Of a stretch of 64,000 bases of DNA, positions 42,434 through 50,299 are shown one piece after another. A program made the translations under genes and the position numbers. This DNA comes from Sabulitectum sp964386635. GTDB lineage: Bacteria; Fermentibacterota; Fermentibacteria; Fermentibacterales; JCC-6. The notes under the pieces were generated by a model that did not search any database, was not told the origin of the DNA, and saw nothing but the letters and a program-made list of their open reading frames with translations. The stretch spans positions 1-64,000 of the forward strand of contig CAYLRO010000004.1 in the NCBI GenBank assembly GCA_964386635.1, given 5' to 3'. Within the stretch, counting starts at the first letter, position 1; every line of letters begins with the position of its first letter.

Positions 42434-43414
42434 ATGAAACTGGTCAGTATATTTCTATTCATTTTTACCGTTGCGGTATATGCCGGCTCTCTTCCATATG
42501 CTTACGGCGGAGTAGTTAATTCACCAGATGCATATGTTCTCGAGCACACTGAAATAGAAATTGGAATAGCAGCAAGTGCTTTCACATATGAAGATTCAAC
42601 AGGTGCCTCTGAGAGTGACGTGAAGCTCACAGGGTACCTTAATTTCGGAATACTCAGTTACGGAGAAATAGGGGCTTCATATCTTGCCGATGGCGGTCTT
42701 GTCATGAATGCCAAAATAGCCATTCTCAAGGAAGGTATAGTTGTTCCTGCTTTTACACTGGGAGTACAGAACGGTTTCGGCAAGGAACACGTTGACTGTT
42801 TCTCGGGACCTGCCGGTGTACCGGACTCCACTGGAGAGATCAACTCCCTCTGGGACGAGGAAGGCATGTATAACTACAGCCATGCACAGAACTGGTCGGT
42901 TTTCGGTGTGGCTTCAAAGGATTTGCGCTACCTTATCGGCGCTCCCCTCACTCTGAACCTGGGTATCGGTATTGGCCGATATGTGGGTATTATAGGAGAA
43001 GGCGGTGCGCTGGGTATGGGAAGTGCAATTGCCAATGGTCTGTTCGGTTCACTGGTCTGGGAACCCAGCGAGTCTGTGGCTCTGGCTATTGAAATGGATG
43101 GAAGAGACTTCAACCTGGGCCTGGACTACGCAGTGAACAAGAATGTGGAACTGCATCTTGCCTGGGCAGAATTCGAGATGATGGCTTTTCCTCCGGAAGG
43201 TCAGAACAAGCAGGATATACAGCAGAATGCAAAGGTAACTATTGCCCTGTCAACCCGATTCGGTCCTCTCTGGGGAGCCAGTCGTCTTGAACTTGAAAGA
43301 GAGCAGCAGAGGATCGAAAGAGCCCGTCAGAGGCTTGAAGAGCTTGAGGCACGGAGAAGGTCCGCCGAGTCCGAGCTGCAGAGACTTCGAGACCTTCTCG
43401 ACGATCGCAGGTAA
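42434..43414 (+). CDS. Outer-membrane beta-barrel-like protein with C-terminal coiled coil
   Basis: The ATG at 42434 follows GGGAGGAG. The 326-aa protein has a signal peptide (MKLVSIFLFIFTVAVYAG), then beta strands typical of a porin-like barrel (TGYLNFGILSYGEIGASYLA, LTLNLGIGIGRYVG, VALAIEMDGRDFNLGLDYAV) and ends in a strong ~45-residue coiled coil (residues ~280-326: LEREQQRIERARQRLEELEARRR and on). This tail likely reaches into the periplasm. It heads the operon and the next gene also starts with a coiled coil, so the two may pair. In the Agl-Glt comparison it takes the place of the GltA/GltB barrels. Confidence 0.65.
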   Translation: MKLVSIFLFIFTVAVYAGSLPYAYGGVVNSPDAYVLEHTEIEIGIAASAFTYEDSTGASESDVKLTGYLNFGILSYGEIGASYLADGGLVMNAKIAILKEGIVVPAFTLGVQNGFGKEHVDCFSGPAGVPDSTGEINSLWDEEGMYNYSHAQNWSVFGVASKDLRYLIGAPLTLNLGIGIGRYVGIIGEGGALGMGSAIANGLFGSLVWEPSESVALAIEMDGRDFNLGLDYAVNKNVELHLAWAEFEMMAFPPEGQNKQDIQQNAKVTIALSTRFGPLWGASRLELEREQQRIERARQRLEELEARRRSAESELQRLRDLLDDRR

Positions 43415-43419
43415 GTCTC

Positions 43420-46400
43420 ATGCTTTTTCCCTGCAGATACATGAAGATCTTTATCATTGTCTGTCTCTGGGCAGCTGTCCCTGCTCTTTCTCAGGATTCT
43501 CCTGAAAGTGAAGATCCAGGTGCCATACTTGTCCGGGCTCAGGAGGAGCTTGTAGATCTTGAAGATCAGATCATGCGGGAAGAGGACCGGCTGGCAAGGA
43601 TCGAAGCTCAGCTGACACAGCTTCGCAGGCAGCACTCCATTCTTTCAAGCGCACAGTCCGCTTTCGAACTTGGCGAGGAACTTTACAATTCAGGTTCCAT
43701 CGTATGGGCCAGGGATGCCTTTCAATCCATTCTGGACAATTTTCCCGATTCCGAGTACTTTGAAGAAGCGGTATTCAGACTTGAATTGATTGCATTCGAG
43801 TTGCAGGATTACCAGGGTACTGTGGATCATTACCGAACTCTCATGCAGGCATCTCCTGGATTTATCCATTCTGATATTGCGATAATAGTCGGTGGTCTTG
43901 CCATGTATAACATGGGGCAGTTTTCCGAAGCCAGAAACGAAATACGCAACGTCAATCCTTCAGGAGATCACGTTGCCCTGGCTGAGTACCTTACTGCAGT
44001 AACCTATGTGGCTGAGGAAGATTTTGATTCTGCCATTTCCAACCTCCAGCGAGTGATAGACAATGCAAGGCGTAACGAGAGCGGTATTGCTGACAGAGCA
44101 AGAATAGCAATTGCCGAGATCTATGTTAACCAGGGAATGCTGGAACAGGCCATTGAGCAGTATGGCAAGGTGTCTCCTTTCAGTGCCTACTACGATGTAT
44201 CAATGCTGGGTCTAACCTGGACCTATATGCGCCAGGAGCGTTACCAGGACGCCTATAATCTCGCAGAACAGGTTCTGGTTGAACTGCCGGGAACAGATCT
44301 CTACAGCGAGTTTGAACTTGCCATGGCAAACTGTGCTCTGGGAGCTCAGGACATAGAAATCGCTATTACCATGTATCGTGAACTGATGGATGAATACCGC
44401 ACAACAGATAACTTCTACGATATTTTCCTCTCAGGAGATGATGTATCCGAACAGTATGATTCAGAGCGTGAAAGACTCGACAGGATCAGGCTTGGTCTCA
44501 CGGAACTCAAAGAGGAAGCTTACATGCAGGGCGACATGGAACTTGTTGCTATGATTGAAGACGAAGAAGCTATGCTGAGAGATCTTTTCGTTGATATATC
44601 ACAGTTCGAAGCAACGCTTTCCATGCCTGTTGATATGGACGCAGAAACCATGCAGCAGGAGTTGAACAGGCTTATAGCCTCTTCAAGGGCCAGTGCTGAA
44701 GGTCTTGCCATTGAGATCGAAAGCACTAATGAAACGGCAGATATCTACGGTACTGAATCTGATCGACAGTCACTCATGGATCTGGAGCAGGAGGTTTCCA
44801 GGATACGGCTTGCTCTGCAGGATCTTGCCAGTAAAATGGATAGCGGAATGGCTGGTGACCACGACTGGATGCAGGAGACGCAGTACGGTATTGCCATTGC
44901 CACTTTCATGGAACGCGAACTGAAGAGAGACTCTCTCAACTACCTTGGCGCTTACTATACAGGCAGAATAGAAGAGAGCTACTCCCAGGGGGACAGCGTC
45001 CTTGCGTTATCACTTGTTGAGCAGAGACAGTTTGAGACCGTTGCTCTTCAGGGACGCATTGATGATTCAGCCATAGAGTGTGCAAGTTACTTTGAGGAGT
45101 ATCTGGCACGGTATCCTGAAAGTCGATTCACTCCGGACATTCTGGTGAGACTTGCTCAACTGTATTACGAGATAGACAAGAACAATTATCTGGATAGAAT
45201 TGCTGCTTCCGGAGGAGAATTCATTCCTGCGGATTATTCAAGGACTATCGAGCTTTATGAGAGGGTTCTCAACCAGTATCCGGGCAGCGAAGTTGAGGAT
45301 ATCGCTCTCTACTCACTGGGATATGCCCTTAATGAAATCGGTGATCCTGAAGCAGCTATATCCAGCTACCGCAGCCTTCTGAGAGATTTCCCGGATAGTC
45401 CTCTTGCTGCTGAGACCTATGTAAGGGCCGGAGACTTTTATTTTGACTCTTTCGAGTTTGACAGTGCCTTTGTATTCTACAATTCAGTGCTTGATTACCC
45501 GGGAACCACTTCCACAGTGTACCAGTTCGGTGTGTACAAGCTGGGCTGGACAGCGTATCTGCTTAATGAGTATGAGCATTCAATAGCACTGTTCGGCTAC
45601 CTTATCAGAGACAGTTACAGACTGGATGAGCTGGGCCTGAGACGCACCACAGATATGGTCAGCGAGGCAATTGAGTATCTGGCGCATGATTTCATGGAGC
45701 AGAAAACCGGTCCTCCAGTCCAGCTGGCCACTAATTTTCTGGATTTCTTTGAGGATCAGCAGGTTACTGTGGATGTCCTGACTCAGATGGGAGACTTCTA
45801 TATACAGCAGGGTTTCTGGATGGAAGCGATAGAATCATATCAGGCTCTTCTTGAGAGAGATCCGTACAATCCTCAGGCACCGTTTATCCAGTCCAGGATT
45901 GCTTCCGCCTACGAGGGTGCCGGCGATTTCAGCAGTGCTGCCAGAGCTCGCGAGAGTATTGTGGATAATTACGGAATGGAAAGCGAATGGGCAGCAATGT
46001 CAGAAGACTCAACTATTTTTGGAATGGTTGATTCCCTGAGGGCTTCCTCCCTTGAACACTCCATTGGTTATCATGCCCAGCAGATATCTGAAGCAGCTGG
46101 TGACCCGCAGATTACAACACCTCTATACAGCGGCCTGATCGAAAAGGTGGAACTTTACCTGGGTGAGTATGGGGATTCAAGGCAGGCTTACGACTTCAGA
46201 TTCCTTCTGGGAGACTCGTATTACAATACCGGTCAGTTTGCCAGTGCAGGTGATGTTTATCTCCAGGTTGTTTACGACAGCACATCTGCCCAGCAGAGAG
46301 AGAATGCTGTTGGCAATGCGTTCAGTTCTTTCTACGAAGCTTACTCGCAGCCTTCAGCTGACAGTCTTTCCCTCCGGGCGAAAATGCACGAAGTGGCGAT

Positions 46401-47850
46401 CTACTACGCCGACAATTACCCTGCTGGAGAATTTGCTGCTCAATTCCTCTTTGCCGATGCAGGTACTCACTACAATGCCAATGACTATGCTGTTTCAAGG
46501 GAATCTTACAAACGGGTATACAATCAGTATCCAAATTCGGAATATACAGCCAGATCGGCGCGTTTTCTTGCAGCGGCATATGAAGCTGAACAGATGTACT
46601 CTGATGCTGAGCTCTGGTACGGCAGGGCTGCCGATGCAGCTGCTGTAACCGGCGAGGATCTTGGTGAAGACGTTGAACAGCTTGCTGCAGCTGTTGCATA
46701 CAGAGACGCAGAAACTCTTGCCCAGTCCGAGGATGTAGAGTCACTGCTGGCAGCAGCAGCAAGATTTGAGGAGTCAGCCAGAGCACACCCTGGAACAGAT
46801 GTTGCTCCAGTATCCCTGTTTGATGCAGGTGAGACCTACGGAAAGGCCGGTGACATAACCAGTGCCATCAGGGTCTTCAAGGAACTCGCCAATACTTATC
46901 CTGAATCACAGCTGGCACCTGAGGGAATGCAGAGAGCAGCGTTCCTGGCCATGGAAGCTGAGCATTTCATCGCAGCAGGAGACACATATCTTGATGCATA
47001 CAACAGATTCCCGAATGTGGAAGGTATGTACGCATCTCTCTACAGTGCTGCAGTTGCATACGAAGAGGGCGGTGCTGAAGGTCTTGCCATGACAGTTTAT
47101 CAGAGAATCATTCAGGAACAGGCTGCCTCTCCGCAGACAATGGTGATTGCTCTGGGCAAATACGGAGATTACCAGTACGACAGAAGAGACTTCTTCGGTG
47201 CAAGAGAAACCTATATGGATTGTGTTGACTCTTACGATATGTACAGAGAGGGTCCTGCCAATCATGCAGCAAGGGCTGCATTCAGAGTGGGAGAGATATA
47301 TCGTCAGGACTACGACATGATTACTGTGAATACTGAAACAGTTGAGCAGAAAGCTCAGATAAAAACTGAAGTCGAGAGCTGGTACGGAAAATCCATTACT
47401 TACAATGTGGATGTCTGGTTCATGGCATCCTGTGTAAGGGCTGGAGAGCTTTACGAGAACTTTGCCAATGCGGTTGCATTCATGGATCCGCCTTCCGGAA
47501 TGACAGATGAGGCCATTGATGAATTCTACAACCAGCTTTATATACAGTTCTATGAGCCCCAGATGCAGAGGGCTATTGATATTTATGTCACCGCTCTTGA
47601 GAAGGCTGTTTCCGCTGATGTAACCAACGAGTGGGTGGAAAAGGCTGCCGGGAATCTTGAGCTTCTTGCTCCAGGTACTGTTTCTTCTCTTGGTCTGCCT
47701 GGTTATGAAATTGAGCCGGAGATCCCCCAGGATACCGTTACACCAGAGACAGAAGGGGGAGTTGTTCCTCAGGAGGGTGTGGAAGAAGCGCAGGATGTGG
47801 AACAGGACGGATTTGTGAACCAGAATTCTGGAGAGGGAGCAGGTGAATGA
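43420..47850 (+). CDS. Giant periplasmic coiled-coil/TPR protein (GltI- or CpoB-like)
   Basis: A 1476-aa protein with a signal peptide (ending near PALSQD), a coiled coil at residues ~30-65 (AQEELVDLEDQIMREEDRLAR), then some twenty or more TPR-like units through to about residue 1400 (for example FELGEELYNSGSIVWARDAF, SLGYALNEIGDPEAAISSYR, FDAGETYGKAGDITSAIRVF), a second helical break near ~345-500 rich in Glu and Ser, and an acidic Pro/Glu tail. Coiled coil plus TPR is the layout of the Tol-Pal factor CpoB/YbgF, hugely extended. The size and company match GltI-like TPR scaffolds. It starts 5 bp after the barrel gene and overlaps the next by 4 bp. Confidence 0.75.
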   Translation: MLFPCRYMKIFIIVCLWAAVPALSQDSPESEDPGAILVRAQEELVDLEDQIMREEDRLARIEAQLTQLRRQHSILSSAQSAFELGEELYNSGSIVWARDAFQSILDNFPDSEYFEEAVFRLELIAFELQDYQGTVDHYRTLMQASPGFIHSDIAIIVGGLAMYNMGQFSEARNEIRNVNPSGDHVALAEYLTAVTYVAEEDFDSAISNLQRVIDNARRNESGIADRARIAIAEIYVNQGMLEQAIEQYGKVSPFSAYYDVSMLGLTWTYMRQERYQDAYNLAEQVLVELPGTDLYSEFELAMANCALGAQDIEIAITMYRELMDEYRTTDNFYDIFLSGDDVSEQYDSERERLDRIRLGLTELKEEAYMQGDMELVAMIEDEEAMLRDLFVDISQFEATLSMPVDMDAETMQQELNRLIASSRASAEGLAIEIESTNETADIYGTESDRQSLMDLEQEVSRIRLALQDLASKMDSGMAGDHDWMQETQYGIAIATFMERELKRDSLNYLGAYYTGRIEESYSQGDSVLALSLVEQRQFETVALQGRIDDSAIECASYFEEYLARYPESRFTPDILVRLAQLYYEIDKNNYLDRIAASGGEFIPADYSRTIELYERVLNQYPGSEVEDIALYSLGYALNEIGDPEAAISSYRSLLRDFPDSPLAAETYVRAGDFYFDSFEFDSAFVFYNSVLDYPGTTSTVYQFGVYKLGWTAYLLNEYEHSIALFGYLIRDSYRLDELGLRRTTDMVSEAIEYLAHDFMEQKTGPPVQLATNFLDFFEDQQVTVDVLTQMGDFYIQQGFWMEAIESYQALLERDPYNPQAPFIQSRIASAYEGAGDFSSAARARESIVDNYGMESEWAAMSEDSTIFGMVDSLRASSLEHSIGYHAQQISEAAGDPQITTPLYSGLIEKVELYLGEYGDSRQAYDFRFLLGDSYYNTGQFASAGDVYLQVVYDSTSAQQRENAVGNAFSSFYEAYSQPSADSLSLRAKMHEVAIYYADNYPAGEFAAQFLFADAGTHYNANDYAVSRESYKRVYNQYPNSEYTARSARFLAAAYEAEQMYSDAELWYGRAADAAAVTGEDLGEDVEQLAAAVAYRDAETLAQSEDVESLLAAAARFEESARAHPGTDVAPVSLFDAGETYGKAGDITSAIRVFKELANTYPESQLAPEGMQRAAFLAMEAEHFIAAGDTYLDAYNRFPNVEGMYASLYSAAVAYEEGGAEGLAMTVYQRIIQEQAASPQTMVIALGKYGDYQYDRRDFFGARETYMDCVDSYDMYREGPANHAARAAFRVGEIYRQDYDMITVNTETVEQKAQIKTEVESWYGKSITYNVDVWFMASCVRAGELYENFANAVAFMDPPSGMTDEAIDEFYNQLYIQFYEPQMQRAIDIYVTALEKAVSADVTNEWVEKAAGNLELLAPGTVSSLGLPGYEIEPEIPQDTVTPETEGGVVPQEGVEEAQDVEQDGFVNQNSGEGAGE

Positions 47851-48281
47851 AAAAGCTTTTCAGCATTTTTCTTATTCTGCTTGCATACGGTACCGTGTTC
47901 GCTCAGCAGGCAACCCTGGAGGGCGGCAGGCTGATTCTGGAGGAAATAACCATTCAGGGAGAGCTGAGGACTCCGCAGGCTCTTTTTCTCATGCTGAAGA
48001 GCACTCCAAATCTCAGCAATGTTCTCCTTGAAAGAAGCTTTCTGGAAGATGTGATTCGCCCAATCTATCCAGGTGCTTTTGGTTCCGAAACCAGTTTCAC
48101 AATTGCAGCCCGGCAGTCAAATGCTCTGCCGGTCTACATTAGATATGGATCTGTCGCGATACTTGGCGGTCTCAGCGCATGGAAATTCTCCGAGGGGGAC
48201 GAAAAAGTCGGAACGGTTTTTGCTGTAATGGCAGGCCTGGATGTTTTAGGAAATTTACTGTATGACCTTGTAGGTCAATAA
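47847..48281 (+). CDS. Small secreted protein of the motor operon, unknown family
   Basis: This 144-aa protein has a signal peptide (MKKLFSIFLILLAYGTVFAQ), a short conserved-looking segment GRLILEEITIQGELRTPQ reminiscent of proteins that pair with TonB/AgmX-type partners, and a C-terminal hydrophobic part (YGSVAILGGLSAW, GTVFAVMAGLDVLGNLLYDLV) that could insert in a membrane. Function unknown. It overlaps the TPR gene by 4 bp and precedes the TolQ-like gene by 31 bp. Confidence 0.55.
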   Translation: MKKLFSIFLILLAYGTVFAQQATLEGGRLILEEITIQGELRTPQALFLMLKSTPNLSNVLLERSFLEDVIRPIYPGAFGSETSFTIAARQSNALPVYIRYGSVAILGGLSAWKFSEGDEKVGTVFAVMAGLDVLGNLLYDLVGQ

Positions 48282-48312
48282 AAGTTCAGAGCTACTAGAG
48301 AGGAGCCCCTGA

Positions 48313-49197
48313 ATGCCTAGAAACTTGTTTCCACTGATTATGCTGTTTGTTCTCTGTCTTGTGCCTGCAGTTTCCTCTGCTCAGACTGAGGAGGTTGATT
48401 CCGCAACTCCTGATGCCCTCCTGGATGATTCCACAGCTGTTGATTCCACAGCCGTTGATTCCACAGCTGTAGCAGAGGAAGTTACTCCTGAGGAAACTGC
48501 TGCTGACACAGAGGCTATGGATGAAGGTACTGAAGAAGCAGCAGAAGAAGAGATAGAAAGTGGATTTTTCAGCGATCTTGCCACATTCTTCCGTCAGGGC
48601 GGACCGGCAATGTGGGCGATTCTTCTCTTCTTCGGTGTTGGTATCATCATTACCATTGAGCGGTTGATTTTTCTCTTCGGCATTGCTCAGGCTCATCCTG
48701 AGAAGCTTATGGCGAAAATAGCCTCTCTCATCAGAAAAGGCAGTATTGAAGGTGCAATCGCTGCTGTCAGCGAGGAGAAGGCACCACTGGCCAGAATTAT
48801 CGAGGCAGCCCTGAGGAACTACAAGGGCACTGAAAGAGATATACAGAACGCTGTGGATGAAATGGCTCTTGCAGAGCTTCCAAGGATCAACGCAAGAATC
48901 GGTTTCCTTGCCATGCTGGCAAATGTGTCTACAATGGTTGGTCTGCTGGGAACCATCTTTGGTCTTATTGCAGCATTCGCAGCTGTTGCTGCAGCGGATC
49001 CGGAACAGAAGAGTGTTCTACTTGCAAATGGTATATCACAGGCAATGAATACCACTGCATTCGGTCTTATCGCTGCAATTCCACTCCTCATCATACATTC
49101 CGTGCTCACTTCGAAATCGGATTCACTTGTTGATGATGTGGATAGATACAGCGTTATGGTCATGAACATGCTCGCACAGGCCAGAAGGAACGGCTGA
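48313..49197 (+). CDS. TolQ/ExbB/MotA-type proton channel with N-terminal periplasmic extension
   Basis: This 294-aa protein has a cleavable-looking signal (residues ~1-22), an acidic Ala/Thr/Glu-rich extension (~25-85) with three VDSTA repeats coded by 15-bp direct repeats, then a TolQ-like core: TM1 (AMWAILLFFGVGIIITIERLIFLF), a cytoplasmic stretch, and TM2/TM3 with the conserved LLGTIFGLIAAFAA and MNTTAFGLIAAIPLLIIH, where Thr lines the proton path. With ExbD/TolR partners it forms a pmf-driven motor. A similar N-terminal extension is known in some ExbB proteins. The two ExbD-like genes follow with TGATG stop-start overlaps. Confidence 0.85.
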   Translation: MPRNLFPLIMLFVLCLVPAVSSAQTEEVDSATPDALLDDSTAVDSTAVDSTAVAEEVTPEETAADTEAMDEGTEEAAEEEIESGFFSDLATFFRQGGPAMWAILLFFGVGIIITIERLIFLFGIAQAHPEKLMAKIASLIRKGSIEGAIAAVSEEKAPLARIIEAALRNYKGTERDIQNAVDEMALAELPRINARIGFLAMLANVSTMVGLLGTIFGLIAAFAAVAAADPEQKSVLLANGISQAMNTTAFGLIAAIPLLIIHSVLTSKSDSLVDDVDRYSVMVMNMLAQARRNG

Positions 49198-49757
49198 TGG
49201 CAAAAGCGGCATCGGGGCGGAGCAGAACAGGTAAGCATCTTCCGGAAATAGATCTTCTTCCGGTGATGAATCTCTTCTGCTGCATAATCCCGTTCCTGCT
49301 GTTCAGCGCTACATTCCTCGAGGTTGTTGTTATCGAGATGGCTCAGACTGAAGGTATCAGCAGTTCCGGTGCCGGGGCCACCGCGAACCTGATGCGTTCT
49401 GAAGAAGACAGACTGCAGCCCAAGATAATCATGACCGAACAGGAGCTGTTCATTGGCACAGTGAGCGGGACAGTGCATGTTTGCTACGCACAGGAAAGAA
49501 CCATGGGAGACGAAACCCATATTACATTCCCGTGGGATTCACTGTCTACAAAGATAACAGAGGTTTACGATCTTCTCGACGAGAGCTATCCGCAGATAGA
49601 TTTCCATAAGATCACTATTCTTACAGTTGAGGAGATGAGATACGAGAACATCATTTCTGCAATTGATGTTGCAAGTGAGGCAGGCTTCGATCAGCCTGGT
49701 CTGCAGGTTGCACCCAGTGCTTCTGTGAACTCCGCAATGGGTGGAGGTGGCAGCTGA
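49197..49757 (+). CDS. ExbD/TolR-type motor subunit 1, proton-relay Asp replaced by Asn
   Basis: The 186-aa protein has the TolR/ExbD layout: short cytoplasmic N-terminus, one TM segment (LPVMNLFCCIIPFLLFSATF, residues ~22-41) and a periplasmic domain. Aligned to the family motif (x-P-x-x-D-x-x-x) the conserved proton-carrying Asp is Asn25 (AAT at 49269-49271), with the preceding Pro kept. This subunit should not carry protons itself and may be a structural partner of the second, intact subunit. TGATG overlaps on both sides couple it to the channel and to subunit 2. Confidence 0.8.
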   Translation: MAKAASGRSRTGKHLPEIDLLPVMNLFCCIIPFLLFSATFLEVVVIEMAQTEGISSSGAGATANLMRSEEDRLQPKIIMTEQELFIGTVSGTVHVCYAQERTMGDETHITFPWDSLSTKITEVYDLLDESYPQIDFHKITILTVEEMRYENIISAIDVASEAGFDQPGLQVAPSASVNSAMGGGGS

Positions 49758-50299
49758 TGAGTGCTCCATCCAAAAGACGTGTACCTCTTCTTCTGGGTTT
49801 CGGTAAATCCGTAGCCATTGCACGGGGTGGAGATAAGAAAGTAACACTGAACCTTACCTCAATGATTGATATGTTCACCATACTTCTGGTATTTCTTCTT
49901 AAAAGCTATTCTGCTGACGGACAGATAGTTACAGTCAGCGACCAGCTTATTCTACCCAAGGCTCGCATGGAGCAGAGAGTAGAACTGAAACTGGAAATTC
50001 AGGTGAACAATTCTGTAATTGTTGTTGACGGAGACCCTATTGTTTCTGTCACACCGGACCTTCTCTCTTCCGGCAATTCCATACCTGAGCTTGTGGTGAG
50101 GCTCAGAGACCATATGGAATATTCAAGGCTCACCAGAGGTACACTTACTGAAGACGACATGAAGATCAACATCCAGGGTGATGTAGGGATTCCGGCGATT
50201 CTTCTTCAGAGAGTGATGGCGAGTTGTTCAGAAGCCGGATACACCTCACAGAACCTGGCTGTTATCAAGAGTGAAACAGTGGAAGGTGGTGAGGTCTGA
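49757..50299 (+). CDS. ExbD/TolR-type motor subunit 2, intact Asp
   Basis: This 180-aa protein has the classical ExbD/TolR segment LNLTSMIDMFTILLVFLLKSY with Asp38 as the proton-relay residue, then a periplasmic domain (ILPKARMEQRVELKLEIQVNN...). It would be the energy-coupling member of the pair. It begins in the stop codon of subunit 1 (TGATG). Confidence 0.85.
   Translation: MSAPSKRRVPLLLGFGKSVAIARGGDKKVTLNLTSMIDMFTILLVFLLKSYSADGQIVTVSDQLILPKARMEQRVELKLEIQVNNSVIVVDGDPIVSVTPDLLSSGNSIPELVVRLRDHMEYSRLTRGTLTEDDMKINIQGDVGIPAILLQRVMASCSEAGYTSQNLAVIKSETVEGGEV

Noticed and set aside
48425..48475. Short tandem repeat
   Set aside because: Three 15-bp units coding VDSTA in the ExbB-like extension; a low-complexity coding repeat, not a CRISPR or mobile element.
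48819..49520. 233-codon minus-strand frame across the ExbB/ExbD genes
   Set aside because: Antisense to two confident genes; no start signals.
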